NCBI RefSeq assembly: GCF_010183535.1
Contig: NC_071332.1
Location: 5,270,001-5,334,000, forward strand
Direction of reading: 5' to 3'
DNA from: Caenorhabditis remanei
Taxonomy: Eukaryota; Nematoda; Chromadorea; Rhabditida; Rhabditidae
Length of the DNA stretch: 64,000 nucleotides
Shown: positions 20,698-32,167 of the stretch, in pieces
How positions within the stretch are numbered: position 1 is the stretch's first letter
Layout of the letters: the number at the start of each line of letters is the position of its first letter
Notes under the pieces: model-generated
Database searches by the model: none
What the model was told of the DNA's origin: nothing
Seen by the model: the letters and a program-made list of their open reading frames with translations, nothing else
Translations under genes and position numbers: made by a program

Positions 20698-22131
20698 TAA
20701 TAAATAATTTATTTATTTTTTGAGAGGGGATCAAAGTAATAAAGATTTGTATAAAGAAGGAGTTCAGTAGAACATTATCTATGTTTAAAGAGTATGTACA
20801 AGCGAGTCAGGCGCACCGTGGCGCGGTGAAAGATACTTTATAATCACGTTCATAACTGTAGGTAAACTATATGAAAGGTGTTGTACTGATGTTAAATCTA
20901 ATTCATTGACTCGCCCAAAACCTCCATTACTGTACCTGACGTTTACAGTCTATAGACACTTCCAGTTTTTGGCAAAACTCCAGTCATAATCAGGCTATAT
21001 TTATTCCGTACTGCAAATTTTTTTGCCCAAAAAAGTCTGAAGCTCCGACTATTTGTCTATCCTATCCCTCTCATAAAATCTCGGAATTTCTAAACTACTA
21101 CTACTACTACTTATCCAAAGCGAATTCAGTGTGGACTGCCACACTTCTGCAATACCATAAAAACTCGGCTCTTCTCACTCCACCCACATTTTATGACTGC
21201 ACATCTAAAACACAGCCTATTTCATCGACCAAAAGTTTTTTAGTTCCCTCCATCCCATCCCTCCCCCACTCATCATCATCATCATTTTCATCGACACCAA
21301 CAACTTTGTGTGTGTGTGTGCTCAGGGGCCATCATCATCACCATCATCATCTTCATGAAACGTAATTTGGGAGGAGCGGTCTCCCGGAGAAAAAGCAGAA
21401 GGAAAGAGAAGGAGCATCTACTATTTTGGCTAGTCCTCCTCCCCTTCCATTTCTTCTTTCTCCACGACGAGGTTCATCATCATCATCATCATCTGTCCCC
21501 TGTGCTTCTGCTTCTTCTTCTTTCTTCATTCTCCAAATAACCCATTTTCCACCTATCCGAGCACACACACCCCTTCTTCGTGCTCCATCTATCTCCATTT
21601 CTTTTTCTTCTTCTCCTTCTTGTCCACCGACAAACTTACTCCGTCTATTCCATTTCCATTTCGTTCTCCTTCTCAAGGAGGCGACAACTCGACGTACTCG
21701 ATCACATTCATCACCTTCTACATTTTTCTCGTATTTTGTCTATTCTTTGTTATCCAACATCACCTCTTGACGTGGCACGAAAAGATCCGAATGTCAGACT
21801 TGATCTATCAAAAATCGAGACTTAAGATCTTCGATTGTGTACCCATTCCCAAACGTTTATGGATCTAATTGTTCGATCTCCCACCCCTTCGGCTTAACAT
21901 CTCTTTTACATTACGCTATGTGGGAAGCCTTTGCTAGATGATTTCACTGAGATACCTTTATGGAAGGTTTATTTGACAGAAATGACTATAATAATATTGT
22001 ATGTTTATTAATCATTAATCTTTAAAACGAATATATAAATGCTGCATATTTTGATAGTTTTCTTCTGCAGTTGTTTTTTTCATGTACTGTCATGACACAC
22101 CTGCCAGTAGCTTTTTTCTAATAAACTTATA

Positions 22132-22488
22132 AGCATACTTGCAAACCGGGTAAACATGGGCCGAAACGTGCCAGCTCGTAACTCGCTTAAAAGAAAAAGT
22201 TTTGAGCTGAAAAATTTACCAAAATGTAGATCTCGGCCAGTTCTATGTCACTGACCTACTACAGACCGGATAGAAATTTGTTAATGGGCCGAGCTAGAAA
22301 GACTTTTTTGACCATTTCCGTGGTTGTGACACTTTATCCGGACCGTGGCATATTAACGACAAGCCATCCGACCCGTAGCAGGTCACGGATATAGAACTCT
22401 ACATTTTGGTATATTGTTTAGCCCATAGAATTGCCTTTTAAGCAAGCTACCCGTGTTGGCCCGTTTTGCCCCGGTTCGCAAGTATGCT
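22132..22488. mobile_element. inverted-repeat element, TA target duplication
   Basis: Ends AGCATACTTGC(A/G)AACCGGG are inverted repeats flanked by TA (22130-22131 and 22489-22490). Inner segments also pair (TACCAAAATGTAGATCTCGG against a diverged complement near 22390-22410). No coding capacity. Confidence 0.75.
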
Positions 22489-24313
22489 TACATACACAAT
22501 CATCACTACTTTATTTTTATTTTTAGACTAACTCGTGATTAGAGTAAGCTTGTCCAATTTGCATGTTTGTTTCACATATTATACAGTTTCCATCAACAGA
22601 GTTTCAGCATTATTTGATTTGTCTGTATGTACTGGGAATTTATCTACTACCACAGTTATTATCTGACATTTTCGCTTTAAGATCTCAGACTTTCCACGAG
22701 GAACTTTTTCTTTTGAATGATGACTTTCCACCCTCACTCTTGATTGTTATTCACTAATTGAATCAAGTCATTCTTCTGCAAGAATTTCGTTTCCTGATAC
22801 CCACTGCATCCAAATGAAAGTTCCCATTTGAAAACAATGCTGAAATTCCCATGTCTTGAGTACTCGAATTCTCAAATTCTCCATCTTCCAATCTCAATTT
22901 AAAAATAATCTTTCATTTTCAGTTTCCTTGTTGGATTATTAAAAGTTTTATTTTGTTTTCGATGGCCTGAGCTTTCATGATCATCCAAAAAAATCTACTG
23001 GGAAACAAATATAGACAAAATAGCCACTCCCGAGAAAAAAAGAAAGCGGAGCTGTAGTTTATGACCATCTATTTCTATGGCACCAAAATGTGAATCTGAC
23101 GAATATGATGAAGCTTCTTTTTATTCTGCTTTTCGAATATATCCACTTGTTGCATAACAACAACTTTTATGTGTTCGACGAATTTTTTTTGACTTTTTCG
23201 AGGTATTGTGTTCGTGTTTTTTTCTCCAACTCATCGAAACAAGATTGAAATCAGAATGATCAGGAGAAGCCTAGCCTTGTTAGGGTACTCAAATTATTTC
23301 AAGTAATTTATGAAATTCCTGAGTAGGATGTTCTTTGGTATTTAGTATCAGTATGCTAGGAATTTTCAGAAAAAGTTATGTCATCTGACCGGCAACGTGA
23401 TTACTGTAATAATTTCTTGCCCATTTTGGCTGAACCAAGATATCTAGAAACCCTTATGATAAAAGAGTCATCAGAAACCTAAATTTTCTAAACAACTTTA
23501 TTCTCTCTCTCTTATCTATCGAAAATCACAAGTCAATGAGGAACAATAGTATTCTATCATCACGACGGGGCGGTCGATTTCAAGTGCTCAAAGACAATTG
23601 AATTGCAAAATGGAGCACAAAGAGAAAAGAGTCCCTTCTTTTTTTCTCTGAGTCACTTTGCGTATGTAAATTGAGAGGACTTTCAATTGAATTTTGGGTA
23701 ACGGAGATGGGGCACAGAATAGGAAGAAATAGATCACAAATTGTTGCGTGTTCCTTCTTAAGAAAAAATAGATTGTTTTTAGAGGTTTATACTTTTCAGC
23801 TGTGATTGCATATTTTTTTGTTAGTAAATAGGTGGGGTGTTAGAAAAATGGTTTATTTTTATTTGTAGTTTCCATCCAAGAGGTATCAAAGCTTCTTAGC
23901 TGTGCAAATAAGAAGATAAGGAGACAACCAAATTCCAGACTTCGATACTTGTTTTAATCATTATTGTCGTCTCGAAATAAAAACAGACTTCCAGTAGAAG
24001 CTTTCAAAGAAGATATTCAAGTTACTAAATATCGGCTTCTTAAATTACAATTTTCTTACTGTCAATCCTTTCTTTAGTGTTTGTTACAACCGTAATTATT
24101 TTTACGGGTATTTTAGCAAGTCTGTATATTTTCCGAAATCCCAATTTATACCAACTTTCTGATAGAGATACAGACCAACTACAATAAATTTTTAGATAAA
24201 GTTACCAGCTAGGTTTGTCGCGCGTTTGACGCATTTTCTCGCGGCTACGAAACTTGCATTTAAAAAACTCTTCTCTTAAGCATAAACGAAAATACAGGTA
24301 GGGTCGTATCATC

Positions 24314-24717
24314 CCGTAAAAACTGTATTATAACGACACCTGCAATAGAACTGCATCCGCATCCAGGCTCAAAAATTTGAAGCAGTCCGAACATTTTTTT
24401 GCGATATGAGGTACGGTATGCAAAAGCTGTGCGAACACCGCGCGGTGCCCAACGGCTTTTTTCTTTGAAAATTATTTTGAATTATGTTTTTTTTACTATT
24501 AACGAAAATTTTCTGACTCAAAGAAACATAGTTGTTTCAATTTCAGAAAAATGTCTGATAACAAGTAACTTTTTTCCGAATCTGGGGACAACGACGTCTA
24601 AAAATACTCAAAAACTAGAATGTCAAATCAGAAAAAAAAGTCAAAAACAAAAAAAATATTGTTATAATTTTCTGGAGGCAAGGTCGTATAATACAGTTTT
24701 ATAATACAGTTTTACGG
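24314..24717. mobile_element. CCGTAAAAACTG-ended inverted-repeat element
   Basis: The left end CCGTAAAAACTGTATTATAA pairs with a right end in which ATAATACAGTTTT occurs twice in tandem before ACGG. The same ends occur at 59419-59638, and a relative (CCGTAAAACCTG) is at 36213-36421. Confidence 0.65.
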
Positions 24718-25102
24718 TTTGTGGAAATTGTATCTAAAATTCACATTTTCTTATTTCACTGCTCCATTGTCTCTCTCCGCACGCATTGACTTCATAATTT
24801 GATTTTTCCTCTCGCCTTGATTACATCTGCATACAATTTTCCTTGGCAATTCCCAAGTCATCAACTCTCCTGTCCCTGTATATCTATCTCTATCTTGTTC
24901 ATTGTCCGTGAAACAACGAAAAAAAAAAAACAAAACAAATGTTCGAATCTCACGCACCACAGATTCCTTCTCCTTTTCTTCTCCTTTTCTCATCATCATC
25001 TTCGACTCCTCCTTGACTCCTCCTTCTCTTTCTAGAAGAGTCGAGAGGATTCAGACATCACCATACTTCTCTGTTTTTTTTTCCAGGATCAAAACGGAAT
25101 TC

Positions 25103-28100
25103 ATGAATATGGAAGTGGCCGAAGAGCATAATTGTATCGATGTGAATGCTATACTCAAACAGTTCAATGATTGGACGGTCCTATTGGAGGTTCGGGTGAG
25201 TTTTAAGTTGCATTTATTTTTATTTTAAATTGAGATATAAAATTTAAAACCGTAGTTTTTTAGAATTAGAAGGGTCACATACACTTAGCCAATTGAAACC
25301 ATGCTTAAAGTATCAAAAATCTAGTCATCCTCCTAATTCCGAAACGTCGTTGGCACTCCCGATCTGATAGGAAGTCCCACGAGAGTAATGCTCATGTTGA
25401 AATCGGGAATTTTGAAATAAAGATTCTAGAACCCTGGCTAAACGAAAACGATGTTAATTGGAACTTAGGACATCAGTATTACGAATTCAGGACAATACTA
25501 TTATTTGGTTTTAAAAAACAGTTATGGGGTTATGCGAGAAATATTGAACCTCATAATTTCAGCTTGCCTACTCTTCCTTATACACATTTATCTTTGTTAC
25601 CGGAGTAATTGGAAATGGACTTTTAATATCATCTATACTACTCCGAAAAAAACTATCAGTGGCCAACATCTTTCTAATCAACTTGGCGGTTTCTGATCTG
25701 GTAAGCCCAATCCATGTATCTCCCACACTATATCCTCCCCTATCTTTCCAGCTTCTCTGCATCACTGCCGTCCCGATAACTCCAGTGTTGGCATTTATGA
25801 AACGATGGATGTTCGGCATATTTATGTGTAAATTGGTTCCCGCTTGTCAAGCATTTTCGGGTGAGAATTGGTAGAAATTGGGAAGTAGAATGAACGGAGG
25901 GGGATCTAGTCGATTGGAACAACTCAATTGTCTCCTTTCGGTAGATCTTCTTTTTGGACCAGCGAGTCCGAAAAAACACTCTTTTTGCAAAGCGGGAACT
26001 CTTTGAAGACCAGCAGACTGACATTTAATTTCCGTATTTCTTTTTTCAGTTCTCATTTCTTCGTGGTCTTTGTGCTACATTGCAATTGACCGATATAGGA
26101 GTATAGTGACACCATTGAGGGAACCATGGTCGGATAGGCATGCGAGGGTGAGTTTTATTTAAATTTCTGAATATTCAATTGGTAGAAAATTTTGTTTGAA
26201 ACTGATTCTAGTAAAGAAAATTTAACAGAATCTTATCTGTTTCTCGTGATAGCTAATGTTTGAGTTAGGTCATTTCTTCTGGAGAAAATTAACATGCTGA
26301 AAGTTTGGCTGGTCTATTTGATCGAGTTCCAAGCCAGGAGCCTACTGTGAAAACATAAACGTTTCGCAAGAATTTCCAATTTTTGTTCGTGAGCTGAAAC
26401 GCAAGTGCGGCAGGGAATCGTGGGCGGAGCTTAAACTGCAAGCGACGCGGATACACCTGACTTTTTTAACGAACAACATTAAGTTTCAAGATAAATTCTG
26501 GGTTTAATCAATTTTTGCAACGTTTTTCACAGTATATTTTCATCTTTTGCTTTTTTCAACCTAGAAAAAGTCAATTGCGATCCCCTGCCGAACTTGCGTT
26601 TCAGCCCGCGAAAAATTATTTGAAAATTCTTGCGTAACTTTTATTTTTCACAGTACTGAAAGTTTGGTTGCCCTATTTAGTAACTTACTAGTTAGTTAGT
26701 AATACATCTATATTAATGTTCTTCTTCTGAACAAATATAATCTATCTTGTTTCAATTTGTTTTCTTAACTGTCGAAAACATTATTTTCAGTGGCTGCTGA
26801 TGTTCACCTGGGTCGTGGCATTTCTGGCTAGCTACCCACTATACTATTCTCAAAACTTGAAAACTATGGTTATTGAGAATGTGACACTATGTGGAGATGT
26901 GAGTTTTTATAGTAATTGAACCTGAAATTTTCAATCTATTTTCAGTTTTGTGGTGAATTCAACTGGCAATCTGATGAATTATCGAAACTGAGCTACACTA
27001 CAAGTTTACTTATTATTCAGCTGATAGTTCCAGCACTAATCATGTCTTTTTGCTATTGGAAAATATTACAAAAGGTAGGCACCACACTCGAAAGATCCTA
27101 TAAAAAAGCCGTAATGTTTGCAGGTGCGAACCGACTGGCTGGTCGACGAGGGATCAATGTTAACTGCGGCACAACAGGTGAGACGCAGACAGTAGTGGAC
27201 AGCTAGGCGTCCAGTTTTATGACGGTTTCGTAAACTATGGTCAAACATCGGGGGTATAGCTCAGTGGCAGAGCATTCGACTGCAGATCGAGAGGTCCCTG
27301 GTTCAACTCCGGGTGCCCCCTAAATATCTTTTTTCCGATTTTTGTTTGACAAATAGGGTGTTTGACGAATTGTACAAAGTGGCCGTCTGTGGTCTCTATT
27401 ATTTATGAATCGGATTCCTTTCTCACGGCGATTTGACAAGCGCTATAAAGAACGTTCTCAAGCGGGGGTATAGCTCAGTGGCAGACACAGGTGAACCGCT
27501 GGGAATCCTATGTGTGAAGGTGCCAGAATAGCGTCCTATATGTGTCCATAAATGAAACGTGGACCGCGCGTGTGGCGTATATGTGTGGTCGTCTTTTCTG
27601 TGTACTGGCAGCGCGTGCACCCATATAGCTCCCATATACGTTCCATGTATGGTCCATATTTGAGGGTGGCGGCCGGCCGCCGCAACGAAACTCCGGAATT
27701 ACACGTGGGCGTGTTGTTTACCGTAAATCGACGCGACATTTTTTCTATAAGTCCGGGCCCATTTTCTCCGTTTCTCGAAGTTTTCACCTATTTTCTTCAT
27801 TCTTTTTGCACAAAACAGATAATGGCAAACTTCAAAAATAAAAATAAAGTTATTTCAACTTACGGAAACTTATTTTTTTCAATACAAAAGTTGTTCTTTT
27901 CTCAATAAACTTAAATTTTAGCTTTTTGTCGAGAAATTCGAGTCTTGTGTTTTTCTTTACTTCGGTATGGTAAGTATATATATATAATATTTATATGAAA
28001 TCGTATGTGATTTTCAATTTTTCATGAAGTATTGCCATTATCTGTTTGAAAAATGAAGAACTTCGAGAAAGAACGGAGAAAATGTACAAGTCCGAGAAAT

Positions 28101-30132
28101 GGGAAGTGAACAAGTTGAAAAAAGGAATAGTGAAACAACATAATAACATTACATACCTATCATAACAATGAATTAGGGCTTTTTAGTGTTTCATACAGAA
28201 TAATCAACCAAATACGGTTGGTAGAATTAATGCTGATATGCTATCCATATGCGTTCCATATGCGCCCCACGTTTTCGGCCGACCGCGCGTGGATCCATAT
28301 GGGCACATATAGGGCCCAACCCTCATTCTTTTTAGCCACATATTCGCCACCGCGCGGTTCCATATGTGTTCCCCAGCGGTTCACCTGTGGAGCATTCGAC
28401 TGCAGATCGAGAGGTCCCTGGTTCAACTCCGGGTGCCCCCTAAATATCTTTTTGCTATTATTATTAATTTCAGGCTCAAACTGCTGTCCGAAAACGACGG
28501 GTGATGTACGTGTTGATTCTGATGGTTATTGTATTCATGGCGTGTTGGTTTCCACTGTCTGCTGTCAATTTATTCCGAGATCTGGGGATGCGATTCGATC
28601 TATTTCAAAGTGTCTACAAAGTGCTAGTCATGGATCAAATGTACTTCAAACTCCTGAATGTACACGTGATAGCGATGACCTCAATCGTATGGAATCCGGT
28701 GCTCTATTTCTGGATGAGCAAGGTATTTGAGCATTTAGGTATTTAGTTAAACTAATTCAGCCACATGAAAACATCAAAAAAAGTTCCAAGTTTACTTCAA
28801 TTAGCCCATTAAATTTCAGCGGCATCGGCGAGCCCTAAAAGACGACATGACGTGGCTGACGAACGCCCGTCGACATACGAACGTCGGCGTTCTATCTCGC
28901 TTCACACCTTCTCCGTCAGTGTCTGTAGTCTACCGACGAACTTTGGAGCGACATCTCGGCGTCAATCATTTCCGGTAAGAGCGCATCTCTTTTTCGAGTC
29001 TTTCTTGATTCTCGTCTTTTTGGCGCCGCCGGCTAAATGTGCTGTGCCTAAATGAGATTAGGCTCTTCTGGTTAGATAGAGAATACACACACATACATAC
29101 ACATAGAAAACCCATATATCCACACGCAACACTGACTCCTTTCGATGTTTCATCTGAACTTCGGGGATCTTCGGAAATGAGTCATGATAGACTGGAATGA
29201 AATCAGAAAATAATTTCAGCCGTGGGACGCTTGCTGATCCAACATGTACATCACGAGAACGAAGTCTACCGAGGGAACTACAATCGAACTGTTTTCTGCT
29301 TGTTCCGCTTATGCCGTTATGTCAATCTGTGACTAGAAAGAATAGTCATTTGGCCATCAATCGAGATGGGTGAGTGAAGGAATGAAACTTTGATGATTGG
29401 TTTTTATGAGGTGTTGGATTGGGTGCGGTATTAGATAACGGTGAGGGTAGCACGGGTTCCATGATAATACTGAAATTGAAATGACTGAGAAAGATACAGG
29501 ATGCGTCAGTTAAAGTAATGTCGCATTTACGTAGAGAATCTGTGTTGAACAAGATCCAGTAATATTTTTCGTCATTTTTCGAAACTTCTGAAATAGCCAA
29601 AGATCAAATCTGTAATGTTTTCGAGATCTCACCTAACACTCTATGTTTTAAGAAATTTCTAAATATCCCATTCTTTTTTGGTAGGATTATGAGAGCGGAT
29701 TCTATGAACCTTATTTAAGCTAATTCATCATAAAGGGTTTTCTGAAGTCTCTAATTAATATGTAGAGCTTTCCACAGTCTTCATAGTTTTTCTTATAATT
29801 CAAGCATTTTTTACCTGTTCCATCAAAAAATGAAGACATCCGTTCCCGCAGTTTAGCTACAATAACAAGGAGACAATAATAAACAATTACACCGAACCAG
29901 ACTTGTCTCGTGAGACTTCAGCTTCATAACTGAAGACTCAAGCTTTAATTACACAAATTTTGCACCCTTTAAGCAGGGTCATGCCGACACATTTTCTGAA
30001 ACCCTAACTCAAATCGATCTTGCTGAAACTTCAATAACCCTTCTCCATCATTTCAGAATCGTCATTCCTCAAGCGAACGGGCCCAGTCGCCGTCCTTCCA
30101 GTGTGAACACAAATTCAACTCGAGACTGGTGA
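25103..30132 (+). CDS. npr-13-like: rhodopsin-class GPCR, neuropeptide-receptor-like (npr-13-like)
   Basis: Eleven exons join in phase to 452 residues: 25103-25195, 25563-25700, 25752-25860, 26050-26147, 26791-26898, 26946-27074, 27124-27177, 28474-28722, 28820-28974, 29220-29369 and 30057-30132. Seven hydrophobic segments are visible. Class A landmarks: TM1 GVIGNGLL, TM2 NIFLINLAVSDLLLC, TM3 ending CYIAIDRYRSIV (DRY), TM4 tryptophan (WLLMFTWVVAFLASYP), a conserved Cys in ECL2 (TLCGDFCGEF), TM6 MACWFPL (CWxP), TM7 SIVWNPVLYFW (NPxxY-like). This fits the nematode NPY/RF-amide-type receptors; the npr-13 name rests on remembered synteny with gcy-14. Intron 7 (27178-28473) holds two tRNA-Cys copies, one split by a transposon; intron 4 holds another element. 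The long Ser/Arg-rich tail is likely cytoplasmic. Confidence 0.9.
26345..26653. mobile_element. TA-flanked MITE in the receptor gene intron 4
   Basis: CTGTGAAAA at the left end is inverted at the right end (TTTTTCACAG) and TA flanks both sides (26343-26344, 26654-26655). Subterminal TTCGCAAGAATTT and AAATTCTTGCG also pair, as do GCTGAAACGCAAGT and ACTTGCGTTTCAGC further in. No open frame. Confidence 0.8.
27250..27321 (+). tRNA. tRNA-Cys (anticodon GCA)
   Basis: A complete 72-base cloverleaf: acceptor GGGGGTA with TGCCCCC, D-arm GCTC/GAGC, anticodon arm TTCGA-CTGCAGA-TCGAG, T-arm CCTGG-TTCAACT-CCGGG, discriminator T, followed by a T6 run. It lies in intron 7 of the GPCR gene, same strand. A second, broken copy follows 140 bp downstream. 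Confidence 0.96.
27464..28441 (+). pseudogene. second tRNA-Cys, split in the D-arm by a 904-bp element
   Basis: 27464-27485 is the 5' end of the tRNA up to GGCAGA, and 28390-28441 continues GAGCATTCGACTGC through the T-arm to CCCCCT. Removing the insert and one GA restores a sequence identical to the intact copy at 27250-27321, including the downstream AAATATCTTTTT. The interruption separates the internal promoter boxes by about 0.9 kb, so normal pol III expression is not expected. Confidence 0.95.
27486..28389. mobile_element. CACAG-ended non-autonomous DNA transposon in a tRNA gene
   Basis: Perfect 18-base inverted ends CACAGGTGAACCGCTGGG, with a 2-bp GA duplication at 27484-27485 and 28390-28391. 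Subterminal regions are rich in CATATG/ATATGG-type motifs on both sides. No transposase frame. CACAG-type ends with a 2-bp duplication suggest the CACTA/Mirage/Chapaev group, as an inference. A related terminus occurs at 61729-61746. Confidence 0.9.
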
Positions 30133-31776
30133 CACATCATCTCATTGGTCCCTGACTATTTTCACTACTTCCCCATCTTCTCCTTGTCTTTTTTCCCTAT
30201 CCAATACCCATCGGGTTTTCTTCTTCGTCTTTTTGCATTTTCGTCTGTGTTTCGAAATGAGACAATAAATTGGAAATTCTTTGTGTCGTCTTGCTCTCCT
30301 CGTCTATTCCTCTTTGACTTGTCCAAAAGAAAAAAGAAAACGAATTGAAAAGTGCACCCAGTTGACTACAATGGCTGTGAATTTTAATGAGAGAAGGAAA
30401 CAGGGAATTGGTGAAAGAAGAGCTCAGAAGAGGAGCAACAAAAGAGAAATGAGTTGTGGAATCGTATAGTTGATGGAAATTCGAGAAACAGGAAAGCGAT
30501 AGTGAAAGCTTTTAATTACTGGGACGGTAGCATTTTTGAAAGTATTCGAACTTGTATTCTGGAAAATATATAAATATCCAGTTACCTGAAATAGCCTCGT
30601 TTTGTTTCTTCAATGACGGATGTTGGAAAAGAATACACGATTTTCAGCTTGGTGTTTCCTTATAGGTTTCTCATTAGTATGTAATATTTGTTTAATAGAG
30701 ATAGTCTTTCTGTGAGCTTGACCGTCAGAAGTATTCAGAGGTTCCAGTGATGAACAACGAACCCAAAAAAGCGAGGATGTTCGTTTTGAAAAGTTGGAAA
30801 AATGAAAGTTGTGCTATGAAATGCAACTATTTTGGAACTATTTACCTGAGCTCAACTTTTAGTTACATTTTCGAAATTTGAAAAAATGAAAGCTTTCCAC
30901 ACACACAAAGAACAACCACTCGAGTTATATCACTGATAACACAAAACTTGATAATGAAAAATATATATGTCCTTATAAATTTCAAAAAAAACAGCTTGTC
31001 GTTCTGGAAATTTGAAAGATTATGAAATCAAAAGGGTTTCTAATCAAGGCTGTCGCACGGCCGGTCTCGGATCGAGGTTTCAAGTTGGTCATTTTTCCAC
31101 ATCGACTAATCTTCAGGACCACTACTTGGCCAGGGAACGCCGATATAAACTTGTCCCACGGTATTTTTGACAGCCTTATTTCTGATACAACTCTTAATCA
31201 AATAAAAGTGAAACGATTCCTAATTTAAGAACAGTTCAATCTCAAAAATAGTTTAATCAAGTATGTCCGTACCTTCTTCTAGAAGCGAGTCAGTTTGCTT
31301 TAAACCGAGAAATCAGTGAGTGTATATACTCATGAGTACCACTAAAGTTTTTATGACAAAAATTTTGTCGAGTTCGTCGTGCTAGAAGAAGAACGCTTTC
31401 TCGTCCCATATCTTTTGGGGGAATCGCTCAACTTCCAAAATTATCCTTTTCGTTTTTTCAAAGAATTGTTAACAATTTGATTATCTGTGTTACTGTTTGA
31501 GCAGTTTTTTCAAATCCCATTACATGTTTAATCTGGAATCACCTATTCCAGAAATTCCTGATTTTCAAACTCTTTATGAAATTTAGAAATTATATATTCT
31601 ATTCATATCCCTGTCATTTGCATCTTTTGCTTTCCTCTACTCATCTTCCCAATTCTGAATACTCTCAATTTTCTTCTATTTGCTATTCAAATTTCAATGT
31701 AGATGTATGCTGATCCCTCTCTCCCTTCTGCTCCAACAAATCCGATCGCCCTTTTTGTTAAAATGGGCAAAGAAAG

Positions 31777-32167
31777 TAGGGATGTTGCGGGCGACCTTCG
31801 CCTTCACGCTGCGCCTGCTTCATTTCCCAATAAGGCGAAAAATACCGTATTCATTTCCAAGACAGGCTATTTTCGCCTGTTTAGTTTTTTTCTCGCAGGT
31901 TTTCATTACCGCTTTTCATTTTTCGGCAAGCATTTTTTACGCTTTTTGAAATTAATTTCTACACAAAATTAGAAAAAAAAACAGCATTTTTACCACTGGG
32001 AAATGAAACGCGTCAAAAATTTGCGTTTTAAAAACAGGCGAAGGCGGCCTTCGCCGGAAATGAAAAAGGCGAAGGCCGCCTTCGCCTGAAATTGAAGCGG
32101 CAAATATCGCCGTCGGCGGAAATGAAAAAGGCGAAGGTTACCGTAAAACGCATTTTTAACATCCCTA
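31777..32167. mobile_element. hAT-like element with GGCGAAGG/CCTTCGCC repeats
   Basis: Ends TAGGGATGTT and AACATCCCTA are inverted repeats, flanked by an exact 8-bp duplication AAAGAAAG at 31769-31776 and 32168-32175. The interior contains many palindromic copies of GGCGAAGG and CCTTCGCC. It is 391 bp and non-coding. Confidence 0.88.

Larger units (their letters stand above)
20698..25102. other. 4.4-kb gene-poor interval
   Basis: No convincing gene. It holds CAT/ATC-rich simple sequence (21260-21500) that creates long pyrimidine-coded open frames on both strands, a TA-flanked inverted-repeat element (22132-22488), and another at 24314-24717. The 3' end (24760-25100) probably includes the 5' leader of the receptor gene, since TTTTTTCCAG at 25077-25086 is an acceptor just above its ATG. 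Confidence 0.5.

Noticed and set aside
21129..21868. Overlapping long open frames on both strands
   Set aside because: All arise from CAT/TTC-type simple sequence; the predicted proteins are His, Ser, Leu or Glu/Asp runs without domains.
31040..31185. AAGGCTGTC/GACAGCCTT pair as a transposon
   Set aside because: The arms are only nine bases and the flanks show no matching duplication.
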